Shown here: piece by piece, positions 17,641-25,648 of the stretch
Layout: every line of letters begins with the position of its first letter
Numbering within the stretch: position 1 is the first letter of the stretch
Assembly: GCF_025960875.1 (NCBI RefSeq)
Contig: NZ_JAODLR010000001.1
Span: 434,001 to 498,000, forward strand
Length of the DNA: 64,000 nt
Direction of reading: 5' to 3'
Source: Crystallibacter permensis
Lineage (GTDB): Bacteria > Actinomycetota > Actinomycetes > Actinomycetales > Micrococcaceae
Translations under genes and position numbers: made by a program
The notes under the pieces: generated by a model
What the model saw: only the letters and a program-made list of their open reading frames with translations
Database searches by the model: none
Told to the model about the DNA's origin: nothing

Positions 17641-17949
17641 GTGGCTACTGCGCAAACTTCCCGGAACCGTTCCCGCACCGCACTCTGGGCGCTCGTCTCG
17701 TCGGGGCTCGCCGCGATCCTGCTCGCCCTGATCCTGATCTACGCCGCGGCGTCCGGAGGGGCCGGACTGATCCTGGCTCCGCTCGTGGCACTGCCCGTGC
17801 TCATGTTCGCGCTGGGCGGCGTGGCCCTGGGGATTTCCGCGCTGGCCCGGCGCACCCATGCGCGACGACTGGCCACAACAGGCCTGATCCTCGGGATTGT
17901 CTGCGCCGTGCCGCCGGTGTGGCTGTGGGTCTGGCTGCTGGCCGGTTAG
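17641..17949 (+). CDS. Small membrane protein, 102 aa
   Basis: Start GTG, six bases after a GACAAT hexamer. Three hydrophobic segments (about 17-37, 42-62 and 77-98) are linked by short basic loops (ALARRTHARRLATTG). This is the arrangement of DUF4190-like small actinobacterial membrane proteins. No catalytic residues are visible. Function unknown. Downstream there is no clear terminator before the convergent DUF1801 gene. Confidence 0.65.
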   Translation: MATAQTSRNRSRTALWALVSSGLAAILLALILIYAAASGGAGLILAPLVALPVLMFALGGVALGISALARRTHARRLATTGLILGIVCAVPPVWLWVWLLAG

Positions 17950-18004
17950 CCCCTGTGCCGCCCTTTGCCCCTAGTCCCTTGCCCTTGATCGCCCTGCGGC
18001 CCGG

Positions 18005-18442
18005 TTAGGACTGGCTCTGCAGCGACTCGTGTGCCGCCGTCGTCATGTGTTTGTAGCCGAGCGTGATCAGCTCCCTGAGGACCGCGAGGTCCACGTCAGC
18101 CAGTTTGTTGACATAGAGGCAGGCCGCCCCGGTCTTGTGCTTGCCCAGTCTCTCCAGCAGCGGCGCTGACTCTGGCGCGTAGGTCAGTCCATAAAGCGCG
18201 AGGTTGCCTTTGCGCGGAGAGAAACCGACGGCGGCAGCATCGCCTTCGCGACCGCTGGCGTATTTGTAGTGGTAACTGCCGAAGCCGATGATGGACGGCC
18301 CCCACATAACCGGCGGCTGGCCCGTCAGGTCCTCGAAGAGTTCCAGCAGTACCTGTCCGTCCGCCCGCCGGACGGGATGCTCCACAGCGTCAATAAAGGC
18401 CTGGGCGGACTCGTCGGTGGGGGCGGTTTTGTTTTCAGCCAT
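18005..18442 (-). CDS. DUF1801 domain protein
   Basis: 145 residues from ATG 18442 (MAENKTAPTDESAQAFIDAV). The open frame extends further upstream but without a start context. The DUF1801 fold (YdhG-like) is seen in VMWGPSIIGFGSYHYKYASG, GFSPRKGNLALYG and LLERLGKHKTGAACLYVNKL. The family is a small alpha/beta domain of unknown biochemical role. Two copies of the octamer's trinucleotide surroundings occur at its 3' end; one exact ACGACGGC is at 18036-18043 on this strand. It lies 40 bases from the next minus-strand gene and could share its transcript. Confidence 0.8.
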   Translation of the reverse strand: MAENKTAPTDESAQAFIDAVEHPVRRADGQVLLELFEDLTGQPPVMWGPSIIGFGSYHYKYASGREGDAAAVGFSPRKGNLALYGLTYAPESAPLLERLGKHKTGAACLYVNKLADVDLAVLRELITLGYKHMTTAAHESLQSQS

Positions 18443-18482
18443 GAGGGCAGTCTTGCAGATGCATGGCTTCCGCGAGAAGGGT

Positions 18483-19244
18483 TCAGGGGGCTTCCGGGGC
18501 TCCGGCGGGAGGCTCGTCGTGGATGAGCTCCACAAAACCGGATGCTTCCTGCTTGGACGCGTCCGAGTGTTCCATGAGCAGCTGTACCGCGGCTTCCTTG
18601 TCGCCGTCGAGCGCCGTTGCCCTGATCCTGGCAAAGACCTCGTCATTGAGCCGGGTACTCGCGATCTCCCTGATCTCTTCTCCCTTGGAGACGATGGCCC
18701 GGTACCGGTAGCCCGTGGCCGGAGTGACGCTCGCGCGGGCAGCAGAGGCGTCGGAAGTGGTGCTTGATTCCGGAGTGGCGAGGCGGTCAGGAGGGGTATC
18801 CGGTTTCGAAGCGGTGCTCCTTTCCGGAGTGCCGGCGGAGTCCGGAGACGCGGCGGTGTCCGGCTGGGCGGCGGCGGGACCATCCTCCGGCTTGGGCACG
18901 GCAGGGGGAGTGTACGGCTGGGGATGTGCGGACATATTTGCGACGGCGGCAGCGGCTTCGCGCAGGCCGGCTCCGGTTGCAGCCCGGTAGTCCTTGATCG
19001 CCCGCAGTGCATCACCTCTCGCGATAGCGGAGTAGACAGCCGTGTGCTGTTGCTGGTCCAGCCGGCTGCTGGCCACTTCGGAATGCTCCTTGGAGGTAGC
19101 GGGGGCCGCAGCCAGGCCAGGTCGGCGGCCGGTTCCGCCGCTGTCGTCAGTGGGTGTGGATCTGCGTTTGGCCGTTTTCAACAGGAGCAGGCCGAGCGCA
19201 ACGACGACAACCAGAATCAGCAGGGGGATCAGGAAAAGCTCCAT
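18483..19244 (-). CDS. Membrane-anchored protein with L7/L12-like helical modules
   Basis: 253 residues. One N-terminal membrane helix (MELFLIPLLILVVVVALGLL) is followed by a basic stop-transfer stretch. A first module at about 70-105 (RAIKDYRAATGAGLREAAAAV) matches the C-terminal helix pair of ribosomal protein L7/L12 (AIKxxRexTGxGLkEAkxxV). A long Pro/Ser/Thr/Ala-rich spacer follows, and a second, weaker module at about 205-240 (EAAVQLLMEHSDASKQEASG). The bulk is probably cytoplasmic. The function of such L7/L12-like domains outside the ribosome is unknown. It sits between the DnaA-box region and DUF1801. Confidence 0.6.
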   Translation of the reverse strand: MELFLIPLLILVVVVALGLLLLKTAKRRSTPTDDSGGTGRRPGLAAAPATSKEHSEVASSRLDQQQHTAVYSAIARGDALRAIKDYRAATGAGLREAAAAVANMSAHPQPYTPPAVPKPEDGPAAAQPDTAASPDSAGTPERSTASKPDTPPDRLATPESSTTSDASAARASVTPATGYRYRAIVSKGEEIREIASTRLNDEVFARIRATALDGDKEAAVQLLMEHSDASKQEASGFVELIHDEPPAGAPEAP

Positions 19245-19843
19245 GTGATCAATCCTACGGGCACAACCAGATGGGCAGCAGCCCTCCGGTCGAGACTGCC
19301 CTCAACTGAAAGTGGCACCTGAAGCGCGGGATTTTCCGTTTTCACCCCGAACGGGCAACGACGCAGGTCAGTGGCACAGGTTGGGTTATCGGCGGGGCTT
19401 TCGCGTGGAAAAAGCTGTGGATAACCGCGTGGATTAGCAGCGTATAGGGCTATGTGAGGCATCTGTCAACACGGGAGGTGGGGATGAATGTTCCACAGAA
19501 TTTTCTTTAATCCACAGTGAGGAATAAAAGTTTCCGCAGGTCAGGGCCTTGTTACTGGCTAGTTAACTTTGTTATCCACAGCTATGCACACAGGCTGTGC
19601 ACAAGACACGCCGCCTAATCCACAATTAATCCACAGGGCCGGTGGATAACTCGCTTGGTTCTGTATGGATAGAGGGCTAACGTTGCGGAGTATCCCTCAA
19701 CAGACCGCGATCCGGTCTCTAGTTTTTCGTGCCCTCAACCGGGAGCAGCGGAAAGCGTCGGAGGCGGCTGATATACCCGTTTCAACGGGCGAGGCGGGAT
19801 GCGATTGCCCGGTTTGTCGTTTTAGTAGAGAAAGCAGGCAGCG
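19245..19843. other. 600-base gene-free region before dnaB
   Basis: This stretch is AT-richer than its surroundings and holds a cluster of DnaA boxes between 19416 and 19649 (listed separately). After the boxes come a GAGGG/CCCTC pair around 19673-19694 and the dnaB start. No convincing reading frame is present. Confidence 0.7.
19416..19649. promoter_or_regulatory. Cluster of DnaA boxes
   Basis: Exact TTATCCACA boxes are at 19572-19580 (+) and 19416-19424 (-, read TGTGGATAA). One-mismatch boxes TAATCCACA are at 19508-19516, 19616-19624 and 19627-19635 (+), and GGTGGATAA is at 19641-19649 (-). That is six boxes in 234 bases. The strict 9-mer is rare in GC-rich DNA. Likely roles are DnaA control of dnaB, a titration site, or an accessory origin element. 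No dnaA or dnaN gene is in the window. Confidence 0.75.
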
Positions 19844-22678
19844 GTGACATTAGTACATGCCGACTCCGCCCAGGCTGGCCGGGAACCGGACTTCGCACGT
19901 ACCCCGCCTCAGGATTTGGTAGCCGAACAGTCGGTACTCGGCGGCATGATGCTGTCCAAGGATGCCATCGCTGACTGCGTCGAGGTGCTGCGCGGCGTCG
20001 ACTTCTACCGGCCCTCGCATGAAGCGATCTATGAGGCCATCATCGACCTCTACGGCCGCGGCGAACCTGCCGACGCCGTCACCGTTTCCGACCTGCTGAC
20101 CAAGCGCGGCGAAATCTCGCGCATCGGCGGACCCGCATACCTGCACACCCTCATTCAGTCCGTCCCCACTGCTGCCAATGCCGGCTTCTACGCGGAGATC
20201 GTGCGTGAACGTGCTGTGCTCCGCCGGTTGGTGGATGCTGGAACCAAGATCGTCCAGCTCGGATACTCGCAGGACGGCGAAGTCGACGACATCGTCAACC
20301 AGGCGCAGGCTGAAATTTACACCGTGGCAGAGCGCCGCACGGCTGAAGACTATGTCGCGCTGAAGGACATCATTGAAGGTACGGTCGACGAGATCGAGTC
20401 GGCCGGCCACCGTGGCGAAGGCATGACGGGTGTTCCCACCGGCTTCTACGAACTCGACGAACTGACCCAGGGTTTGCACGGTGGGCAGATGATCGTGATC
20501 GCGGCCAGGCCGGCCGTCGGCAAAGCGCTGGCGCTCGACACTGCGCTGCCCACTCCAACGGGCTGGACCACCATGGGTGAAATCGAAGCGGGGGACCAGG
20601 TTCTTGCGGCCGACGGAACTCCCACTGAAGTGGTCGCAGTGACCGACGTGATGGTGGACCGTCCCTGCTACGAAGTGACCTTTGACGACGGCAGCGTCCT
20701 GGTTGCTGACGCCGAGCACCAGTGGCTGGCCGAGATCAACGAAGACGACGCCGCAGTGGCAACGACGGCGGAGATCGTTGCCTCGCTCGACGATGGAGGA
20801 CGCGCATTCATCCGGAACCAGGCAGGTTCGCTGAACGAGCAGCTTGCCGGCCGCGAGGGCTGGAAGATCGTCGGCATCCGTCCTGTTCCATCCGTCCCCG
20901 TCCGGTGCATTCAGGTCGCCCACGAGTCGCACCTGTACTTGGCTGGCCACGCGTTTGTGCCTACCCATAACTCGACGTTCGCTTTGGATTTTGCCCGGTC
21001 GGCGGCAATCAAGAACAACATGACCACGGTCTTCTTCTCCCTCGAAATGGGCCGGAACGAGATCGCCATGCGTCTGCTCTCCGCAGAGGCAACCATCGGA
21101 CTGCAGGACCTGCGCAAGGGAACCATCAAGGACGAGCAGTGGGGCAAGATCGCCACCACCATGGGCCGGATGAACGATGCGCCGCTGTTCATCGACGACA
21201 GCCCCAACATGTCGCTGATGGAAATCCGCGCGAAGTGCCGCCGTCTTAAGCAGCGCCATGACCTCAAGCTGGTGGTCCTGGACTACCTCCAGCTGATGTC
21301 GTCCGGCAAGCGCGTGGAATCGCGTCAGCAGGAAGTTTCCGAGTTCTCGCGCGCGCTCAAGCTGCTGGCCAAGGAGCTCGACGTTCCCGTGATTGCGCTG
21401 TCGCAGCTGAACCGTGGTTCCGAGCAGCGTACAGACAAGAAGCCGATGGTTTCCGACCTTCGTGAATCAGGTTGCCTTACCGCCGATACCCGCGTACTGC
21501 GTTCCGATACTGGTGTAGAGACAACCATGGGCGAATTGTTCGCTTCCGGCGCCAAGGATGTGCCAGTTTGGTCGCTCGACGACAGCCTGCGCTATGTCGA
21601 GCGACACCTGACGCATGTTTTCTCCACCGGTGTGAAGCCGGTCTACCGGCTGACTCTCTCTTCGGGAAAGACTGTCCGCGCAACGGCAAACCACCCATTC
21701 TTCACCTATGAGGGCTGGAAGCCACTCGGCGAGCTTGCGGTTGGCGACCGGCTTGGAGTCCCGCGACACGTAAACGGCCCATCCGAGCGCGTTGTGTGGA
21801 GCGATGAGCAAGTAGTGGCGGCGGCCAAGGTACTGGGAGCCAACGCAACGCGTACTTCCCCTGAGATTTACGACGTCGAAGACGGTCACGTTAGCGACGC
21901 GATGGCCTTTGTTCCCAGTGCAGTGTTTGCCTTGCCGAAGAGGCAGATCGGTTTGTTCTTGGGCCAGCTCTGGACTGCCGGCGGCACAGTCGGCGTAACC
22001 GTGTCGGGTACTCACAGCGATATCAGTTTTGCCTCTGGCTCCCGCGCGGTTCTGGACGGTCTCGCCACGCTGCTCCTGCGGTTTGGCATCAGCGTCGAGA
22101 TTGCCATGGTGTCCGAGGGGTTCCGGTTGGCGATCTCAGGTATGGATGACCAGCGCAGATTCCTGCAGGAAATCAATGTTTACGGCGATGCGACTCCGGC
22201 AGCCGAGCGCCTCCTTGAACTGGTGAGAGATGCCGCTGCAGAGCCCGCGCCGAAGCCCGTGCCGGACGCTGTTTGGTCAGAGGTTCGGAACATTATGGAG
22301 GATTCTTCCGAACCAGCTCTCGGTCGGATGACAGCGGTCCTTGAAAAGGCCGATCTGGATGTTGAAGCCGTCAACGACCTGTTTTGGGACTCAGTCGTAA
22401 GCATCATTCCCGACGGCGAAGAAGAGGTCTTTGATGCCACGGTCCTGGGCAACCATAACTTCATCGCGAACGGAATCGCTGTCCATAACTCGATCGAGCA
22501 GGATGCGGATATGGTCATCCTGCTGCACCGCGAGGACATCTATGACAAAGAATCACCGCGCGCGGGTGAAGCAGACGTCATTGTGGCCAAGCACCGTAAC
22601 GGCCCGACGAAGACCATCGTGGTCGGCTTCCAGGGCCACTATTCACGATTCTCCAACATGGCGGTCGAGCACGGCTAA
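19844..22678 (+). CDS. dnaB: Replicative DNA helicase DnaB with two inteins
   Basis: 944 residues, of which 456 remain after removal of two inteins (228-376 and 544-882), a normal DnaB length. The N-terminal DnaB domain spans about 20-125 (VAEQSVLGGMMLSKDAIADC). The RecA-like domain has Walker A split by intein 1 (ARPAVGK, then STFALDFAR), Walker B LKLVVLDYLQL, and RVESRQQEVSEFSRALKLLA. The DnaB motif SDLRESG-SIEQDADMVILL is split by intein 2. The hexamer unwinds DNA at the fork. Start is GTG 19844. A DnaA-box cluster lies upstream. The helicase cannot be active until both inteins are spliced out, because one interrupts the ATP-binding loop. Confidence 0.97.
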   Translation: MTLVHADSAQAGREPDFARTPPQDLVAEQSVLGGMMLSKDAIADCVEVLRGVDFYRPSHEAIYEAIIDLYGRGEPADAVTVSDLLTKRGEISRIGGPAYLHTLIQSVPTAANAGFYAEIVRERAVLRRLVDAGTKIVQLGYSQDGEVDDIVNQAQAEIYTVAERRTAEDYVALKDIIEGTVDEIESAGHRGEGMTGVPTGFYELDELTQGLHGGQMIVIAARPAVGKALALDTALPTPTGWTTMGEIEAGDQVLAADGTPTEVVAVTDVMVDRPCYEVTFDDGSVLVADAEHQWLAEINEDDAAVATTAEIVASLDDGGRAFIRNQAGSLNEQLAGREGWKIVGIRPVPSVPVRCIQVAHESHLYLAGHAFVPTHNSTFALDFARSAAIKNNMTTVFFSLEMGRNEIAMRLLSAEATIGLQDLRKGTIKDEQWGKIATTMGRMNDAPLFIDDSPNMSLMEIRAKCRRLKQRHDLKLVVLDYLQLMSSGKRVESRQQEVSEFSRALKLLAKELDVPVIALSQLNRGSEQRTDKKPMVSDLRESGCLTADTRVLRSDTGVETTMGELFASGAKDVPVWSLDDSLRYVERHLTHVFSTGVKPVYRLTLSSGKTVRATANHPFFTYEGWKPLGELAVGDRLGVPRHVNGPSERVVWSDEQVVAAAKVLGANATRTSPEIYDVEDGHVSDAMAFVPSAVFALPKRQIGLFLGQLWTAGGTVGVTVSGTHSDISFASGSRAVLDGLATLLLRFGISVEIAMVSEGFRLAISGMDDQRRFLQEINVYGDATPAAERLLELVRDAAAEPAPKPVPDAVWSEVRNIMEDSSEPALGRMTAVLEKADLDVEAVNDLFWDSVVSIIPDGEEEVFDATVLGNHNFIANGIAVHNSIEQDADMVILLHREDIYDKESPRAGEADVIVAKHRNGPTKTIVVGFQGHYSRFSNMAVEHG
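20525..20971 (+). mobile_element. Intein 1 in DnaB Walker A loop (class 3 mini-intein)
   Basis: 149 residues, DnaB positions 228-376, inserted between GK and S of the Walker A loop. It starts with Ala (ALALDTALPTPTGW) instead of Cys or Ser. It carries the class 3 signature: Trp in block B (ADAEHQWLAE), Cys in block F (PVRCIQVAHESHLYLAG) and Thr in block G (FVPTHN). The end is His-Asn followed by Ser377 of the extein. Class 3 inteins splice by attack of the block F Cys. There is no homing endonuclease domain. Confidence 0.9.
21473..22489 (+). mobile_element. Intein 2 in DnaB (class 1, decayed endonuclease domain)
   Basis: 339 residues, DnaB positions 544-882, at the SDLRESG/SIEQDAD site also used by cyanobacterial DnaB inteins. 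It begins CLTADTRVLRSDTGVETTMG (block A), has block B TVRATANHPFFTYEGWKPL, block F FDATVLGNHNFIANG and ends AVHN before Ser883. The middle has one LAGLIDADG-like segment (FLGQLWTAGGTVGV) in which the acidic catalytic position appears replaced by Gly, so the endonuclease is probably inactive. Splicing residues look intact. Confidence 0.88.
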
Positions 22679-22789
22679 GCGCAAAGCGCGTTCCCGCACA
22701 GCCCAGCACGCACCGATGGGTGGTATGTAGCAGGTCGTGGCTAGACTTGAAGGAAGCGGAGAACCCGCAGACAAGTAGCTGGAGGAGAT

Positions 22790-23266
22790 ATGTTCAGGCC
22801 CGGGGCGCCCATCGAGGAAATCGAACAGGACGTCGAAGAAATCATTACCGAGCTGGTCCATCAGCTGGGTCGGCTGGCCGAACGGGACCCGGTTCCCACA
22901 GGCGCAGAAGAACGTGCCTACATCCGTGCTTTCGCCGACGCCCGGGCGAATGCAGACCGGAATCAGGCGGCATTGCTCGCCACCGCAGTAGCCAGGCCGA
23001 ATCTGGCCGAGGCGCTGATCTACCTGAACCGGAGACTGGACAGCCGCGACCTCGACCCGCGGGACCCCGCAGGCGTCATCGGTATCATCGTCCGCCTCGC
23101 CATGGACGGGCTGTGGGTCAGCGACATCCTGGATGAAACCCGCTTCACCGCCGCGGAGCGCCGCAAGCTGACGGGCATCCTGGAAGGCATGACCTACCTG
23201 ACGGACAACCGTCTGGAAACCCTTCTTGCCGAAACGGCACCGGAGCGGAAGGCGCAGGGCGCCTAG
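22790..23266 (+). CDS. TetR-type ligand-binding domain without DNA-binding domain
   Basis: 158 residues, start ATG directly behind GGAGGAG, so the N-terminus is well set. The sequence is all helical and from about residue 40 onward matches the C-terminal ligand/dimer domain of TetR/AcrR regulators (AYIRAFADARANADRNQAAL, then GIIVRLAMDGLWVSDILDE and ERRKLTGILEGMTYL). The usual 50-residue N-terminal helix-turn-helix is absent. Only 111 bases separate it from dnaB, too few to hide the missing part. It overlaps the following phosphoesterase gene by one base. It may act by forming heterodimers or as a ligand sensor, or be a decayed regulator. Confidence 0.6.
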   Translation: MFRPGAPIEEIEQDVEEIITELVHQLGRLAERDPVPTGAEERAYIRAFADARANADRNQAALLATAVARPNLAEALIYLNRRLDSRDLDPRDPAGVIGIIVRLAMDGLWVSDILDETRFTAAERRKLTGILEGMTYLTDNRLETLLAETAPERKAQGA

Positions 23267-23787
23267 TGGCCAGTCGGCTGCTGCTCGTCGCGGACACCCA
23301 TGTCCCCAAGCGCGCGCGGCAGCTGCCCGCCCAGGTCTGGGACGCCGTCGAGCTGGTCGACGTGGTCTTCCACGCCGGCGATTGGGTTGTTCCGGAGCTG
23401 CTGGACGAATTTGAACAGCGCAGCCGGCAGCTGGTGGCAGTCTACGGAAACAACGACGGCGAAGAGCTGCGGGCGCGGCTGCCGGAAGTCGCCAGAGTGA
23501 CGATCGAGGGCGTCCGCTTCGCCATGATCCACGAGACCGGGGCCGCCACCGGGCGCGAAAAGCGGGCCGATGCCAACTTCCCGGACACGGATGTGCTGGT
23601 CTTCGGGCACAGCCATATCCCGTGGGACACCACCGCGCCCGGCGGCCTGCGGCTGCTCAACCCTGGCTCGCCCACAGACCGGCGGCGCCAGCCGGTCTGC
23701 ACCTACATGACGGCCCTGGTGGACGCGGGCCAAATGCTCGACGTCGAGCTGGTCACCGTCCGCAATCGATTACCGGGACCCGGATGA
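23266..23787 (+). CDS. YfcE-type metallophosphoesterase
   Basis: 173 residues from GTG 23266, which overlaps the preceding TAG. Metal-binding motifs are in order: VADTHVPK (D-x-H), HAGDW, GNND, MIHE and FGHSH. The short calcineurin-like fold is that of the YfcE/MJ0936 phosphodiesterase family, which hydrolyses model phosphodiesters or cyclic nucleotides. The true substrate is unknown. Translational coupling with the TetR-like domain suggests a common, ligand-related job. Confidence 0.88.
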   Translation: MASRLLLVADTHVPKRARQLPAQVWDAVELVDVVFHAGDWVVPELLDEFEQRSRQLVAVYGNNDGEELRARLPEVARVTIEGVRFAMIHETGAATGREKRADANFPDTDVLVFGHSHIPWDTTAPGGLRLLNPGSPTDRRRQPVCTYMTALVDAGQMLDVELVTVRNRLPGPG

Positions 23788-23847
23788 TGGCCACTACAGT
23801 GGCCGGCAGGTGACACTCTCGATCTCGGCGACGAAGGCAGGTTTTTC

Positions 23848-24723
23848 ATGACGAAGATAGGTTTCATCGGACTGGGCATCATGGGCGGCCCCATGGCAGC
23901 GAACCTGGTCAAGGCAGGGTTCGATGTGGCCGGGTATAACCGCTCGCAGGCCAAGGTGGAGCGTTTCGTCGAAGCCGGCGGTACGGGTGCCGCCACCGTG
24001 GCCGAAGCCGTCCGGGACCGCGACGTCATCATTACCTGCCTGCCGGATTCACCCGACGTCGAGGAGATGGCCCTGGGCGACGACGGCGTTTTTGCGCACG
24101 CCCGCGAAGGCGCCCTCTTTATCGACATGAGCACTATCCAGCCGGCCACGGCACGCAAGATCGCTGAGGCCGGTCGAGCACGGGGCTTCGGCGTGCTGGA
24201 CGCGCCGATCAGCGGCGGCGAACGCGGCGCTATTGAAGCCACGCTGTCTATCATGGTGGGCGGGGAAGCAGCTGACGTGGAGACCGCACAGCCGGTGTTC
24301 GAGGCCATGGGCAAGACGATCGTGCATGTCGGTCCGGCCGGGGCCGGGCAGACGGTCAAGGCCGCCAACCAGCTGATCTGCGCGGTCAACATCCAGGCCG
24401 TGGCCGAGGCCATCGTTTTCCTTGAGGCCAACTCGGTGGACCCGACTACCGCCATCAACGCGCTTTCCGGCGGTCTTGCCGGCAGCGCCGTGCTGGAGCG
24501 GCGCGCGCCCAGCATGGTGGAACGCAACTTCGAGCCAGGCTTCCGCGCCGAGCTGCACCATAAGGACCTGGGCATTCTCACCGCGGCTGCACGGGACGCT
24601 GGAGTCACCATTCCCCTGGGCACCGCGGCCGCTCAGCTCATGTCGGCGCTGGTGGCACAAGGCGATGGAAAACTGGACAACACCGCGCTGCTGAAGCTGG
24701 TCGAAGAACTCTCCGGCCGGTAA
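23848..24723 (+). CDS. 2-hydroxy-3-oxopropionate reductase / beta-hydroxyacid dehydrogenase
   Basis: 291 residues. The N-terminal Rossmann domain starts GFIGLGIMGGPMAANLVKAG. The substrate motif FGVLDAPISGGERGAIEATL and the catalytic-Lys motif GPAGAGQTVKAANQ are intact. The closest functional group is tartronate semialdehyde reductase (GarR/GlxR), which makes D-glycerate from tartronate semialdehyde using NAD(P)H in glyoxylate use. This would fit downstream of purine or allantoin breakdown, but the purine locus is 30 kb away and glyoxylate carboligase is not in the window. 3-hydroxyisobutyrate dehydrogenase is a less likely alternative. Confidence 0.85.
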   Translation: MTKIGFIGLGIMGGPMAANLVKAGFDVAGYNRSQAKVERFVEAGGTGAATVAEAVRDRDVIITCLPDSPDVEEMALGDDGVFAHAREGALFIDMSTIQPATARKIAEAGRARGFGVLDAPISGGERGAIEATLSIMVGGEAADVETAQPVFEAMGKTIVHVGPAGAGQTVKAANQLICAVNIQAVAEAIVFLEANSVDPTTAINALSGGLAGSAVLERRAPSMVERNFEPGFRAELHHKDLGILTAAARDAGVTIPLGTAAAQLMSALVAQGDGKLDNTALLKLVEELSGR

Positions 24724-24751
24724 ACCCTCGGGAGTCCTGGGACGGACCGTT

Positions 24752-24795
24752 GTTATCGTCTGTTATAGAAGCAGCGATCCATAACAGACGACAAC
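24752..24795. promoter_or_regulatory. 15-bp inverted repeat upstream of the ATPase pseudogene
   Basis: GTTATCGTCTGTTAT (24752-24766) and ATAACAGACGACAAC (24781-24795) match as an inverted repeat at 14 of 15 positions, separated by 14 bases. It looks like a dimeric repressor operator spanning the promoter of the following, now broken, gene. Confidence 0.55.
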
Positions 24796-24808
24796 GAGAG
24801 GCCAGCTA

Positions 24809-25614
24809 ATGCAGCCAAGCCCCTATACCCCCGGAGAAGTGGCCCGTACCGTCCCGGGCCGCTCCGTTCAGCTTGCCGAGTTCGATGAGCGCCTATCCTG
24901 CTTGATCGACCTTGGCCGGCTGGTGGGACGCATCCGCATCGATCATGCTCCGCGTGGTCTGGGAAAGACCTCGTTGCTGCGGCAGTACCAGCGGCGCGCC
25001 AAGGAGCGTGGGGCGCTGACGATCTGGGTGACCGCCGGTGAGAGTGCCGGGCTGATTTCTCAAATAGCTGCAGAGGTCGAACGTGAGAGCGCCACCTGGC
25101 GCACCGACGCCCGCAGCGCTGGGTGCGCATCTCGAATCCCTCACCGTCCGGGTGGCGTTCCCGACGTGATCAGCGTCGACGCGACCCTCAAACCGGAAAG
25201 GGCCGCTGATATCCTCCGCGGTCACATTCAGCGAGCGGTTTGCCTACCGGCCGCTCCCGCCGCTGGCCCGCGAGGCAGAGGAGATAGCGCTGTCTGCACC
25301 TGCCCGAGAACTCGGCGCGCGGTGGGAGGACGACGCGCTGAACGAAGCACTCGAACTCGCTGCCGGCTATCCATACTCCGTACAGCTGATCGGCGACGCA
25401 GCATGGGCTGCTGCCGGTGGCCCGGACCACGGCGGCAGGATCGTCCTTGAGCACATAATGACCGGGCGCGAATCGATGCGGGCCTATCTCGAAGGCCCTT
25501 TTTCGCGCGCGCTGGGCGAGCATCGACAAAGGGTTCATTCAAGCGGAATCGAGGGGCAAGCTTGAGTTCACGATTTCGGGGTTCGCTGCCTTTGTCCGCG
25601 ATTTGGAAGAGTAG
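24809..25614 (+). pseudogene. AAA-type ATP-binding protein, frameshifted
   Basis: The first frame gives PSPYTPGEVARTVPGRSVQL and a Walker A (APRGLGKTSLLRQ) with ITWVTAG-like text, up to WRTDARS near 25115. Coding then continues in another frame from about 25225 (FSERFAYRPLPPLAREAEEI, ELAAGYPYSVQLIGDAAWAA) and shifts again near 25520 to SIDKGFIQAESRGKLEFTIS and a stop at 25612-25614. At least two frame changes are needed to read the protein through. The intact family is a STAND/ORC-like ATPase of about 400 residues, so some internal sequence is also lost. Confidence 0.75.
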
Positions 25615-25648
25615 AGATTTCGCGGGACGGACGTCGGACGAACGAGTA

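Noticed and set aside
18005-19015. A single 336-codon protein starting upstream of DUF1801
   Set aside because: The added N-terminal part is antisense/shifted over the L7/L12-like gene and is Pro/Arg/Ser-rich without a ribosome site.
19416-19649. DnaA-box cluster read as the chromosomal origin
   Set aside because: dnaA, dnaN and rpmH, which normally flank oriC, are absent. I keep it only as a DnaA-binding region.
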